The notes beneath the pieces are model-generated. The model was not told where the DNA came from. It saw nothing but the letters and a program-made list of their open reading frames with translations, and searched no databases. Position numbers and translations under genes: made by a program. Below are positions 1 to 8,615 of a stretch of DNA of 64,000 nt, one piece after another. The first letter of the stretch is position 1; each line of letters opens with the position of its first letter. The DNA comes from Nonlabens xiamenensis. Lineage in GTDB: Bacteria; Bacteroidota; Bacteroidia; Flavobacteriales; Flavobacteriaceae. Location of the stretch: positions 372,001 to 436,000 of the forward strand of contig NZ_RMVE01000002.1 of assembly GCF_003865345.1 (NCBI RefSeq), in the 5' to 3' direction.

Positions 1-145
1 GAAAAGTTAAACTATCAGAGTTTTGCATCCGTATTTGCCTGATAATCAATCCTACATTGTTAAAACGTTGAGAGCGTTTAGATTTCTTTAAAAACCACAT
101 CCCAAGAAGCCTCGTAGGTTTGTGTACATATTAAAAACACAAACT

Positions 146-1156
146 ATGAAAACTAAAATTTTAATGATCGCACTTCTTGCAGGTGCAGTTTCTTTCACAT
201 CATGTGACGATGACGACAACGTAAACGAAGAGCGATTTGACCGCGCAGAACTTTACGCTACAAGTACAAGTAATGGAAATGTTACAGTTTACGATTTTAG
301 CGAAAGTAATGATGTAACCACCACATCCCTTACCACTACCTCAACAAATAATGAAGGTATTGCATACAACCCAGATCAAAATGAACTGTATGTGGCCTCT
401 CGTAGCAATAACACCCTAAGCGCTTTTGTCGGAATAGAAGATCTTCTTACTGGTGGTGTTACTGCTATCACTGGAGCAACCAGTAATGTAGATTTTTCCA
501 GTCCCAGAGCTTTAGCTTATCAAGGCAACAGTATTGTTGTTGCAGATAATGCCAATAACACTTTCTTTGTGTACACAAGAACTGCTAGCGGACTACAATT
601 GAGAAACACTTTTGATATCAATTTTCCGGTTTGGGGAATTGAATTTGTAGGTAACGATTTATATGCTGTAGTAGATGTATCTAGTGATTTGGCCATTTTT
701 AATAATTTCCTAAATAATACTACAGATGGAAGTCTGGCGGCCACAAAACGCATTACTATCGAAGGTATAGTTAGAACTCATGGTATCGCTTATGATGCTC
801 AGGATGATTTGTTGATCATGACCGATATTGGTGAAGCATCAGGGGCTGGATCGGATACAGACGGTGGATTCCACTTGATCTCCAATGCAGTAAGCAAAAT
901 TGGCGCGGTAGCCGATGGAGGTACCTTGGCCGTAGCAGGAAACCAAATTAGAGTAGCAGGTTCTGCAACTTTGATGGGAAATCCAATCGACGTTACTTAT
1001 GACACCAATACAGATACAGTATTTATCGCTGAAATCGCTAACGGTGGTGGTCGTATCTTAGGATACAGTAACGCCAGTGCTGGAGGAAACCTTACACCAA
1101 CTGTAAACAATACATTGGCAGGAGCAAGTTCAGTTGATTTCTATCAAGAAGACTAG
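146..1156 (+). CDS. Beta-propeller-like lipoprotein (hypothetical)
   Basis: This is a 336-aa predicted lipoprotein. The signal peptide ends in a lipobox (SFTSC), followed by an Asp-rich stretch (DDDD) typical of Bacteroidetes surface or periplasmic lipoproteins. The remainder has recurring blocks (GIAYNPDQNELYVAS, RALAYQGNSIVVAD, WGIEFVGNDLYAVVD, DVTYDTNTDTVFIAE) that look like blades of a YncE/NHL-type beta-propeller. I chose the ATG at 146 because the lipobox follows at the right distance; an earlier GTG at 122 only adds a non-signal leader. A strong terminator follows. No enzymatic function is assignable. Confidence 0.8.
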   Translation: MKTKILMIALLAGAVSFTSCDDDDNVNEERFDRAELYATSTSNGNVTVYDFSESNDVTTTSLTTTSTNNEGIAYNPDQNELYVASRSNNTLSAFVGIEDLLTGGVTAITGATSNVDFSSPRALAYQGNSIVVADNANNTFFVYTRTASGLQLRNTFDINFPVWGIEFVGNDLYAVVDVSSDLAIFNNFLNNTTDGSLAATKRITIEGIVRTHGIAYDAQDDLLIMTDIGEASGAGSDTDGGFHLISNAVSKIGAVADGGTLAVAGNQIRVAGSATLMGNPIDVTYDTNTDTVFIAEIANGGGRILGYSNASAGGNLTPTVNNTLAGASSVDFYQED

Positions 1157-1175
1157 TTGTTATTTCCATAATTCT

Positions 1176-1207
1176 AAAAAGGTCGTCCTCACAGGCGACC
1201 TTTTTTT
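1176..1207 (+). terminator. Rho-independent terminator
   Basis: The arms AAGGTCG and CGACCTT flank a short loop and are followed by a run of seven T. It sits 20 bases after the lipoprotein stop codon. Confidence 0.85.
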
Positions 1208-1214
1208 ATTTAAA

Positions 1215-1246
1215 TTGTGTGACCATACATATTTTTGATACCTTTG
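1215..1246 (+). promoter_or_regulatory. Bacteroidetes-type promoter of the metal-uptake locus
   Basis: A TTG-containing -33 region at about 1215-1219 and TACCTTTG (TAnnTTTG consensus) at 1239-1246 are separated by about 20 bases. The box ends only six bases before the ATG at 1253, so transcripts would be nearly leaderless. Confidence 0.5.
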
Positions 1247-1252
1247 TTGATC

Positions 1253-1540
1253 ATGCAGATCAGCAAATCCATTTTGGCCACCATCTTCTTGATGGTATTT
1301 GCAGCAGCGCAACTTACTGCGTTGCATGAGTTCTCACATGACGACCAAGGCTCGGATTGTGAAATCTGTCTGATCGCTCATGACTTCCAACAAACAGACT
1401 TTGCCTTAACCGAGGCCATCAGTTTTGAAATAGTGGAGATCAATCCAGTTTCAAAATTGATGATTGTAGAAACCGCTTTCGCGAAAGCGGACAGTCACAC
1501 ATCTCTATTTTTCACAAGACCCCCTCCTGCTTTACTATAA
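1253..1540 (+). CDS. Small exported His/Cys-rich protein, DUF2946-like
   Basis: A 95-aa protein with an N-terminal hydrophobic segment (residues about 6-22), a HEFSH motif (H25, H29) and a CEIC motif (C36, C39), ending in a RPPPALL tail. This His/Cys pattern and the position just before a TonB-dependent receptor resemble the small DUF2946-type proteins found in metal-uptake loci. Metal binding is inferred, not shown. Residues 75-79 (AFAKA) are encoded by a copy of the dispersed palindrome, so that segment is probably not ancestral. I chose the ATG at 1253 over the upstream TTG because it sits right after the promoter box. Confidence 0.65.
   Translation: MQISKSILATIFLMVFAAAQLTALHEFSHDDQGSDCEICLIAHDFQQTDFALTEAISFEIVEINPVSKLMIVETAFAKADSHTSLFFTRPPPALL
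1473..1490. repeat. Dispersed palindrome copy 1 (18-bp perfect)
   Basis: CCGCTTTCGCGAAAGCGG, a perfect palindrome. It is read as AFAKA in the small His/Cys protein gene. Confidence 0.9.
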
Positions 1541-1594
1541 CTACCGTGGCCCGACTGGGCAAAATCAGTATTATTAGTAAAAAATCCTCTATTT

Positions 1595-4051
1595 ATGTTC
1601 ACGAGAACACTCGTGGCATTGTTGGTCCTCACGGGATTACATCTCGTTAAAGCCCAGGAATGTCGTTTGGAGCTTAAGGGTGTCGTAATTGATTTTCACG
1701 ACGCACAACCTTTAGAATTGGCCCAGATTTATGTGGTCCAGCTGCAAAAAACTTTTTCATCAAAATCCGACGGAAGCTATATCATTACCGGACTCTGTCC
1801 AGGAAATTACGAGCTGAAGATTTCGCATTTTGATTGTGAAAGCAAAACCCTGTCGCTGAACTTACAGGAAAGTATGGTTCGGGATATTACATTGGAACAT
1901 CATGTGAACGAACTTCAGGAAGTTCAGGTGCTTGCAGATGTGCACGATGATCATAACAGCTCACAGTCAGCCACCAGATTGGACCAAGAAAGCATCAACA
2001 GGTTCAGTGGAGGTACTTTGGGAGACGCTTTGGAAAGCGTTCATGGGGTAAATGCTCTTAAGACAGGTAGTGCAGTGGTCAAACCCATCATACATGGTCT
2101 TTATGGAAGCAGGGTAAGCATAGTCAATGATGGGCTACGCCAACAGGATCAGGAATGGGGTGTTGAACACGCGCCCAATATAGATCAAAATACCGCCGGG
2201 AATATCCAGGTAATTAAAGGGGCGAGCGCCCTAAGGTACGGAGGCGATGCCATAGGAGGTACAATTGTCCTGGAACCCAACCGAGTTTTGGCCAAAGACA
2301 CCCTGAACGGTAGGTTGATCATGCAGGGCCAAACCAATGGCCGCGGTGGTTCCTTAACAGGTACCTTGAACCGTTTCCGTAAATCAGGCTGGTTCCAGCA
2401 GGCAACGCTTACTTACAAACGATTAGGTGATTTTGAAGCGCCAGATTATATATTGAGTAATACAGGAAATCAGACTGCAGCAGCCAACTTGAAAATCGGC
2501 TATAAAAAATTTGAGTATGGTGCCAGTCTTAAATACAGTTATTATCAGGCATCCCTGGGAATACTGCGGGCATCCCATATTGGAAATGCCTCTGATCTGG
2601 TATCCAGCATCAATTCTAGAACACCCTTAGTGATCAATGATTTCACCTACGACATTGCCGCTCCTAGACAGGACGTAAATCATCATGGTTTACAGGCTCA
2701 ACTATTTAAAAGATTTGCCAGTGCTGGAAAGTTAGAAGTGGACTACAGCTTTCAATTCAACAATCGCAAGGAATTTGACATTAGAAGAGGAGAGAGATCT
2801 GGACAGGCTTCACTGGACATCGACCTGAGCACACATCAAATGGCTAGCGTTTTCCGATGGGACGCTATGGAAAAACTGAATTTAGAAACAGGGTTGGACG
2901 GCATGTTTCAAATCAATCAGCCCAATCCGGAAACAGGAATCCGTCGTTTGATACCCGATTATGAAGCCTACCGATTGGGTGCATTTACTTCTGGTATTTA
3001 TAGGTTCAATTCTTCATGGATTCTTGATGCTGGATTAAGATATGATTTATATCATATAGATGCGCAAAAATTTTATCTACAGAGTCGATGGGAGGATTTA
3101 GAATACGATCGTTTGTACCCACAATTTGAAGTAAGGCAAGAAGGCAATCAGATTCTTACCAATCCCAATTTTGATTATCATCTACTGGCTTTTACCACAG
3201 GTATTCAATACATATTTGACGAGCATTATGATTTATCTATGAATCTAAGCAGCGCTAATCGGGCACCCAACCCAAGTGAACTCTTTAGTGATGGATTACA
3301 TCATGCACTAGCCACGATTGAATTAGGTAGACTGGATTTGGAGAGAGAACAGTCTTATAAAATAAACACAGTCTTCCATCTCAACAAAAAAGGTTTTGAC
3401 GCAGAGATCAATCCGCATCTGAACCTAATCAATAATTTTATACAACTGGTTCCTACTGGATTGGAAACCACAACTCGAGGAGCCTTTCCTGTTTACCGCT
3501 ACCGTCAAACGAATGCCATATTATATGGAGTGGATCTATCGGCTAGATATAATTTTTACAAGCAATCCGATAGCCCGACAAATCTCAATACCAACGTACT
3601 AGCAGCAAGCATAGGAAGCCAATTCTCTTATAACCATGGAAACGAAAGAGATACGGACCGACCATTGATTGATATGCCGGCACCCCAATTGCGCACCAGT
3701 GGCACACTGTACGGACTTTTTAATACTGCCCTCCAGATAGGACTGACGCACGAATGGGTATTTAAACAGGACCGTTTCCCCGATTACGATTATGAAGTGT
3801 TTGTTCCTAACGATCAAGGCGGACAGGATTTGAGAACGGTAGAGATATCAAAATCACCTGATGCCTACCAACTCGTGCACTTAGAAATGGGATTGCCTAT
3901 TGGGGCTAAAAATTCCCAGCCTAGGGCACAAGTCTTTTTAAGAATCAACAACGTTTTTGACAGGAGTTATCGCAATTACTTGAATCGTCAACGATTTTAT
4001 GTAGACGAGTTAGGCCGCGATATACAGCTCCAATTGATTTTGAATATTTGA
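1595..4051 (+). CDS. TonB-dependent receptor, probable metal uptake
   Basis: An 818-aa outer-membrane receptor. It has a signal peptide (cleavage near VKAQ), an N-terminal carboxypeptidase-D-like domain (about 25-110), a plug domain (about 120-235, with KPIIHGLYGSRV and the plug-end GASALRYGGDAIGGTIVLEP) and a 22-strand-type barrel to the C-terminus. The plug resembles ZnuD-like metal receptors, and a His/Asp-rich stretch (VHDDHNS) starts it. The flanking small His/Cys protein and lipoprotein support a metal-import locus; zinc or copper is my inference. The TonB partner genes are not in the window. The stop is 41 bases before the lipoprotein ATG, so the three genes form an operon. Confidence 0.85.
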   Translation: MFTRTLVALLVLTGLHLVKAQECRLELKGVVIDFHDAQPLELAQIYVVQLQKTFSSKSDGSYIITGLCPGNYELKISHFDCESKTLSLNLQESMVRDITLEHHVNELQEVQVLADVHDDHNSSQSATRLDQESINRFSGGTLGDALESVHGVNALKTGSAVVKPIIHGLYGSRVSIVNDGLRQQDQEWGVEHAPNIDQNTAGNIQVIKGASALRYGGDAIGGTIVLEPNRVLAKDTLNGRLIMQGQTNGRGGSLTGTLNRFRKSGWFQQATLTYKRLGDFEAPDYILSNTGNQTAAANLKIGYKKFEYGASLKYSYYQASLGILRASHIGNASDLVSSINSRTPLVINDFTYDIAAPRQDVNHHGLQAQLFKRFASAGKLEVDYSFQFNNRKEFDIRRGERSGQASLDIDLSTHQMASVFRWDAMEKLNLETGLDGMFQINQPNPETGIRRLIPDYEAYRLGAFTSGIYRFNSSWILDAGLRYDLYHIDAQKFYLQSRWEDLEYDRLYPQFEVRQEGNQILTNPNFDYHLLAFTTGIQYIFDEHYDLSMNLSSANRAPNPSELFSDGLHHALATIELGRLDLEREQSYKINTVFHLNKKGFDAEINPHLNLINNFIQLVPTGLETTTRGAFPVYRYRQTNAILYGVDLSARYNFYKQSDSPTNLNTNVLAASIGSQFSYNHGNERDTDRPLIDMPAPQLRTSGTLYGLFNTALQIGLTHEWVFKQDRFPDYDYEVFVPNDQGGQDLRTVEISKSPDAYQLVHLEMGLPIGAKNSQPRAQVFLRINNVFDRSYRNYLNRQRFYVDELGRDIQLQLILNI

Positions 4052-4092
4052 AAGTATTTCCTTTAATTTTTTTAAACCTTAATTGTTTTATT

Positions 4093-4650
4093 ATGAAAAA
4101 GAACATTTTTAAACTAGCTATGATTTTTGTAGGTGCCATTAGTTTGACCGCCTGTGGCGACGATGATAATCCCATGGTGATCAACGAGGAAGAGGTGATC
4201 ACCACGGTAGAATACACATTGACCAATACAGCTGATGCGAATGATGTGGTGGTTTTAAGATCCATTGACGCTGACGGTGAAGGACCAAACGATCCGATCC
4301 AAACGGTTTCCGGAGACCTTACTGCCAATGCAGATTATGAAGGAAGTATCAGATTCCTGAACGAGACTGAGAATCCAGCAGAAAACATCACTGAGGAAGT
4401 GAGGGATGAGGCCGATGAGCACGAGGTGTTTTATATCACTAATCTAAGCTCACTACAAATCACTAAAACCGATACTGATGACAATAACAATCCACTAGGA
4501 TTGTTTACTGACGTTACTACCGGCGCAGCTGGAATGGGAAATCTGACCATCGTATTGAGACATGAGCCCAATAAGCCTAATGACAACACATTGGCAGGAG
4601 CTGGTGGAGAAACAGATGTACAAGTAGTGTTTGAAGTAGCCATCCAATAG
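4093..4650 (+). CDS. Lipoprotein partner of the TonB receptor
   Basis: A 185-aa lipoprotein with lipobox SLTAC followed by GDDDNP. It resembles the conserved family often annotated in Bacteroidetes as 'type 1 periplasmic binding fold superfamily protein', which sits downstream of TonB receptors. The body is acidic, with HEVFYITNL and VVLRHEP segments. Its probable role is surface or periplasmic capture of the receptor's substrate, judged from position only. The ATG at 4093 is chosen because it places the signal peptide correctly; an upstream in-frame ATG at 4048 would overlap the receptor stop. A terminator follows. Confidence 0.75.
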   Translation: MKKNIFKLAMIFVGAISLTACGDDDNPMVINEEEVITTVEYTLTNTADANDVVVLRSIDADGEGPNDPIQTVSGDLTANADYEGSIRFLNETENPAENITEEVRDEADEHEVFYITNLSSLQITKTDTDDNNNPLGLFTDVTTGAAGMGNLTIVLRHEPNKPNDNTLAGAGGETDVQVVFEVAIQ

Positions 4651-4670
4651 GATCAGATACTTTATTTGGT

Positions 4671-4702
4671 AGGGAGGCAGCCTGAGGGCTGTCTCTTTTT
4701 TT
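4671..4702 (+). terminator. Terminator of the TonB receptor operon
   Basis: The stem AGGCAGCC/GGGCTGTCT (with a G-T pair) and short loop are followed by eight T. Confidence 0.8.
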
Positions 4703-4819
4703 TGCATTAAATTCAAGCAAGGAATTTGCAAAAAAAGTTGGGGTTAGTACTAAAGGTGAAGGATGAAGCATACCAGAAATTGTTGGCAATTCAGACAAAA
4801 GACGAATCCAGTACACTAC

Positions 4820-4854
4820 AAAAAAAAACCGCTTCCTTTCAGAAACGGTTTTTA
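4820..4854 (-). terminator. Terminator of the 47-aa lipoprotein gene
   Basis: Read on the minus strand, AAACCG-type arms surround a loop and end in a run of at least eight T. It lies about 17 bases beyond the stop of the minus-strand lipoprotein gene. Confidence 0.75.
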
Positions 4855-4870
4855 TCACGTATATAGAAAA

Positions 4871-5014
4871 TTAATCTTCTAAATCATCCGCAGCATCCTC
4901 AATATCGTCTGCTACGTCTTCAACCTTATCTTCAAGGTCTTTTTCTTCTCTGCAGCTCACGGTACCTAGGGTAAACATGGCTGCAATAGCGATAATAAAT
5001 ATCTTTTTAAACAT
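4871..5014 (-). CDS. 47-aa acidic mini-lipoprotein
   Basis: A very small open frame. Residues 1-21 form a signal peptide with a lipobox (GTVSC), followed by a 26-residue, highly acidic tail (REEKDLEDKVEDVADDIEDAADDLED) with regular acidic/hydrophobic spacing suggestive of an amphipathic helix. A terminator directly follows and it is co-oriented with the 55-aa membrane protein gene 30 bases upstream, which supports a real gene. The function is unknown; an envelope-stress or membrane-associated role is only a guess. Confidence 0.7.
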   Translation of the reverse strand: MFKKIFIIAIAAMFTLGTVSCREEKDLEDKVEDVADDIEDAADDLED

Positions 5015-5044
5015 GGTTATTGAATTTAGTGGTTGATTTAATAA

Positions 5045-5254
<210 letters not shown>

Positions 5255-5318
5255 TCAAGCCTTAGTTGTTAAGGATTTACGAATTTGTCAAAGTTTAACT
5301 TAGTTATTTATAAGCCTC

Positions 5319-5330
5319 TTAAACAAAAAT
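5319..5330 (-). promoter_or_regulatory. ATTTTTGTTTAA element, copy C
   Basis: On the minus strand this reads ATTTTTGTTTAA, identical to the first 12 bases of the elements at 9365-9378 and 13169-13182. It lies about 107 bases upstream of the 55-aa membrane protein gene and beyond the stop of the photolyase gene. Confidence 0.4.
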
Positions 5331-5340
5331 TGGATATTCA

Positions 5341-6885
5341 TTAGAACTTTGCTGGGTTATCAATAACCTCTCTGGCCCGCTTTTTATGGGCCTTTAGTTT
5401 ATCTGCTGCCATTTTATCTAGCGTACTTAGCATCATATTCATCCGTTGATTGTTGGAAAAATGGGTCTTTTTCTCATCCAGAAAATTCCAATACAGCGAA
5501 TTAAACGGACAAGCATCTTCCTCTCCCCCTTTTTTGCTGACCTTATATGTGCACGCCTTGCAGTAATTACTCATTTTATTGATGTAACTACCGCTGCTTA
5601 CATATGGTTTTGTCGCTACCAGGCCGCCATCAGCCCATTGTGACATTCCTCTTGTATTGGTGATTTCTACCCACTCGATCGCGTCTATATAGATTCCCAG
5701 GTACCATTCATCTACATAACTAGGATCCGTCATGGTAAGCAAGGCATAATTTCCGGTCACCATCAGTCGCTGGATGTGATGGGCATAGGCGTTGTCCAGC
5801 GAATTGTTGATCGCATGCGACAAGCAATTCATCTTGGTTTTACCGGTCCAGTAAAATTCAGGCAGATCATTTTTGTTGTCGAGTTCGTTTTTGGTTTGAT
5901 AACCTGGCATTTCTTTCCAGTAAATCCCACGCATAAATTCACGCCAGCCCAATATTTGCCTAACAAAGCCTTCCACCTGCGAAATATGTATGTCTGTATC
6001 GCTTTCGCGAAAGCGGGAAATGGCTGCCTCAATTACTTCTTGCGGACTCAACAATTTTGAATTCATTGCAAAACTCAGTCTAGAATGGAACAAATATTCC
6101 TGTTCGGTATGCATGGCATCCTGGTAGTCTCCAAAATGTTTCAATAGATGCTGGCAGAAGTAATTAAGTACATCCAAGGCGTCTTGGCGGGTCACTGGCC
6201 AATTAAAACTTTCTTCATTGATACGACCGAAAGTCTTTACTCCCTGATCTTGTAATAATTTGACGATCTTGCGTACATCTTTGCGAAATCCTTTTTCATG
6301 AGGGATTTCTGTATCTCCATCCCATTTTTTACGGTTGCTTTGGTCATAGTTCCATTGGCCGCCTTCGGGCTCCTTGTCGCCTTCGATCAGGATATCGTGC
6401 TTTTTGCGCATATCCCTGTAAAAATACTCCATGGTAAGGCGTTTCTTCCCCTCAAAAAACTTTTGGACGTCCTTCCTTTTGGTGTAAAAATGCTCTGTAT
6501 CATAGCCTTGCCACTCGATATCCAAACCTTTGCAAAAATCCTTGAGTTGCTGGTCGAGACGATATTCATCTGGAGCGAGGTATTCAAATTTTTTGATGTC
6601 GTGTTCCTTGATGAGCTGTTTCAAGTTTTCAGTCAAATCCTGATGATTTGATTGATCATCCAATTGATAATAGACTGTATTCCACCCCCTGGATTCCAAC
6701 CAATCGTTAAAACCTCTCATGGCCATAAAAAAGGCCACAACCTTTTGGACATGATGCTTTACGTAATCTGTTTCTTGGCGCATTTCTGCCATGTGGTAGA
6801 TGATATGGTCATGGTCACCTTTATACCAACTGTGCTTGTGGTTGAGCTGATCACCCAGGACCAGTCTTAAGGTCTTTTGTAACAT
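5341..6885 (-). CDS. phrB: Iron-sulfur bacterial (6-4) photolyase / cryptochrome (FeS-BCP)
   Basis: A 514-aa protein of the deoxyribodipyrimidine photolyase-related family (PhrB/CryB type). It starts with an antenna domain (LRLVLGDQLNHKHSW) and has the C-terminal FAD domain. Four cysteines, C354 (MNCLSH), C442 and C445 (YCKAC) and C459 (ACPFN), have almost the spacing of the [4Fe-4S] ligands of Agrobacterium PhrB. The expected role is light-driven repair of (6-4) photoproducts. The dispersed palindrome at 6000-6015 encodes FRES within SRFRESDTD. The ATG at 6885 matches the family N-terminus. It neighbours a DASH cryptochrome operon. The function is well supported; the gene symbol is by family. 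Confidence 0.9.
   Translation of the reverse strand: MLQKTLRLVLGDQLNHKHSWYKGDHDHIIYHMAEMRQETDYVKHHVQKVVAFFMAMRGFNDWLESRGWNTVYYQLDDQSNHQDLTENLKQLIKEHDIKKFEYLAPDEYRLDQQLKDFCKGLDIEWQGYDTEHFYTKRKDVQKFFEGKKRLTMEYFYRDMRKKHDILIEGDKEPEGGQWNYDQSNRKKWDGDTEIPHEKGFRKDVRKIVKLLQDQGVKTFGRINEESFNWPVTRQDALDVLNYFCQHLLKHFGDYQDAMHTEQEYLFHSRLSFAMNSKLLSPQEVIEAAISRFRESDTDIHISQVEGFVRQILGWREFMRGIYWKEMPGYQTKNELDNKNDLPEFYWTGKTKMNCLSHAINNSLDNAYAHHIQRLMVTGNYALLTMTDPSYVDEWYLGIYIDAIEWVEITNTRGMSQWADGGLVATKPYVSSGSYINKMSNYCKACTYKVSKKGGEEDACPFNSLYWNFLDEKKTHFSNNQRMNMMLSTLDKMAADKLKAHKKRAREVIDNPAKF
6000..6015. repeat. Dispersed palindrome copy 2
   Basis: CGCTTTCGCGAAAGCG, read as RFRES in the photolyase gene. Confidence 0.9.
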
Positions 6886-6913
6886 TATTATACTTTTTAG
6901 TACTCATAACGAA

Positions 6914-7129
6914 ATGAACGTCATGAAAAATCATTTGAAATATACCTTGGTACTAACCCTGTTATGGCTCCTCAGTCTTTTTTACATCAGCTTTTTCACT
7001 GATGCAAGTTCCACCACCATCACCATGGTCTATGTTATTGGACAAGGGTTTTTAACAGCTTGGGTCATCTCGCAATGGAATAACAAAAGTTGTCGAAACT
7101 CAAAAAAATCTTCCAAAGCTGATCGTTAA
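6914..7129 (+). CDS. 71-aa membrane protein (hypothetical)
   Basis: Two hydrophobic segments (about 11-29 and 36-54) and a basic tail (NSKKSSKADR) suggest a small inner-membrane protein. It is alone on the plus strand between the two photoreceptor-like genes and its stop codon overlaps the stop of the cryptochrome gene. The start could be 6914 or the next ATG at 6923. I do not recognise a family. Confidence 0.55.
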   Translation: MNVMKNHLKYTLVLTLLWLLSLFYISFFTDASSTTITMVYVIGQGFLTAWVISQWNNKSCRNSKKSSKADR

Positions 7130-8451
7130 AACAACTCATCTTCAAGCCATAGTCTTTGGTATTCTCCATTCTGGTCATAGCGATCAGCTTGGGAGACTAT
7201 ATTGAACTTTCTGTCCCTGGGATCGTTCCCTACTCCGCTGTTATACATCCAGTTGCCATAATTGGAATGCACATCATAGTCGATAAGGATATGCTCAAAA
7301 TAGGCGGCTCCTAGTCGCCAATCCTGCTGCAAGTGTTTTGACCAGTAACTCGCTACATTTTGTCGTCCTCTGTTGCTCATAAATCCTGTTGCAGCAATTT
7401 CTTTCATGTTGGCATTCACAAAACGCTCATGGGTCTCCCCATTGATCCAGCGATCCAATTCGCGCAAATTATTTTTCCAATCGTATTCTTTGTCTAGTAG
7501 GCCTCCTAAGGCAAACATTTCCTCTTTATGTTTAAGGGAAACATATTTAAAAAAGTCTCTCCAGATCAATTCAAAAATCAACCAGTAAGTATCTTGGTTT
7601 TTCTTTATTTGCTCTTCAAATTTTTTGACCTGATAATAAATTTCAGGCGCTGAAATACAACCTTGGGCCAACCATGCACTGAATTTGCTGCTGTAATCCG
7701 TACCGATCAAACCGTTTCTTGTTTGCTTGTATTCCTGCAGTTTTTTGGTGTCCCAGAAATAGTGTTGTAACCGCTCCCAGGCGGCTTTTGACCCTCCTTC
7801 AAAGGGAAAAGCACTGCGATCGTCCCTATCGATTTCACTCAAACCCAACTCCTGAAGGCTGGGCAGATCACCTTGATCAATATGGGGCATCTCCTGTTGA
7901 TACCCATCCACAGATACCAATGGGCGCACATCGGCCTGTTTCTCACATCTTTTTCTAAACTCTGTAAAAACTTTGGGGATCTTTTGAAAATGATCAAATG
8001 GAATATCGTCTGGATGGAATAAAAATTGGTCGTAAAATCGATGACCCTTGGGAGGATTGTTTAACCTTCCTAATGCTTTTCCCAATTCGTTTTCCTGGGT
8101 TAATTCGTCCCGCGTCCATTCTTTTTGCAGATAAATATCTGTGACATTATGTTCTTTGACCAAGGTAGGTAGATACCCTGCAGGACTGCTGTGACTGACC
8201 ATTAATGGAATTCCCATCGCATTGAGTTGGTTCCTGAGGTCTGCTATGGACTGACGTATAAATTCGGCTCGGTACTTACCAGTTTTTCCGAATTTAATCT
8301 GAAGTCCCAAATCTTTTTCAAACGAGTCTGACGAATAAAAAAAGGGGTCAAAACAATATACCGCCATCACTGCACCGCCAGCATCACAGGCAGCTTTCAA
8401 CCCATGGTGGTTTTGAGTCCTCAAATCGTTCCGGTACCAGACTAGTTGCAT
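7126..8451 (-). CDS. DASH-type cryptochrome / photolyase
   Basis: A 441-aa flavoprotein. The N-terminal photolyase domain starts MQLVWYRNDLRTQNHHGL, and the C-terminal FAD-binding domain contains the typical WRDFFKYVSLKH, NRGRQNVASYW and DYDVHSNYGNWMYNSGVGNDPR segments, diagnostic for the DASH clade. DASH proteins repair cyclobutane dimers in single-stranded DNA and may act in light signalling. I chose the ATG at 8451 because it aligns with the family start; the frame stays open upstream but that extension overlaps the DUF2256 gene. It is last in an operon with the flavin reductase-like and DUF2256 genes. Confidence 0.92.
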   Translation of the reverse strand: MQLVWYRNDLRTQNHHGLKAACDAGGAVMAVYCFDPFFYSSDSFEKDLGLQIKFGKTGKYRAEFIRQSIADLRNQLNAMGIPLMVSHSSPAGYLPTLVKEHNVTDIYLQKEWTRDELTQENELGKALGRLNNPPKGHRFYDQFLFHPDDIPFDHFQKIPKVFTEFRKRCEKQADVRPLVSVDGYQQEMPHIDQGDLPSLQELGLSEIDRDDRSAFPFEGGSKAAWERLQHYFWDTKKLQEYKQTRNGLIGTDYSSKFSAWLAQGCISAPEIYYQVKKFEEQIKKNQDTYWLIFELIWRDFFKYVSLKHKEEMFALGGLLDKEYDWKNNLRELDRWINGETHERFVNANMKEIAATGFMSNRGRQNVASYWSKHLQQDWRLGAAYFEHILIDYDVHSNYGNWMYNSGVGNDPRDRKFNIVSQADRYDQNGEYQRLWLEDELF

Positions 8452-8461
8452 AAAATTTTTT

Positions 8462-8605
8462 CTACGATTGTTGTCGACATTTTTTACTACAGAATTTGAC
8501 CTGCTCCCAATCCTTGGCCCATTTTTTTCGCCATGTGAATTCGCGTTCACATACTGGACAGACCTTAGTAGGTAATTGATGTGGATTCCTGGCAGATTGT
8601 TTCAT
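8462..8605 (-). CDS. DUF2256 zinc-ribbon-like protein, 47 aa
   Basis: The frame encodes a 47-residue protein with two CxxC-type pairs, VCPVC and FCSKKC, and the [16 protein letters not shown] segment characteristic of DUF2256. Such proteins are commonly found next to cryptochrome/photolyase genes, which fits here: it starts 10 bases after the stop of the flavin reductase-like gene and ends 10 bases before the cryptochrome ATG. The four cysteines are likely to bind zinc. The function is unknown. It is easily missed because a longer spurious extension of the cryptochrome frame covers it. Confidence 0.88.
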   Translation of the reverse strand: MKQSARNPHQLPTKVCPVCEREFTWRKKWAKDWEQVKFCSKKCRQQS

Positions 8606-8615
8606 TGGTGAAGGT

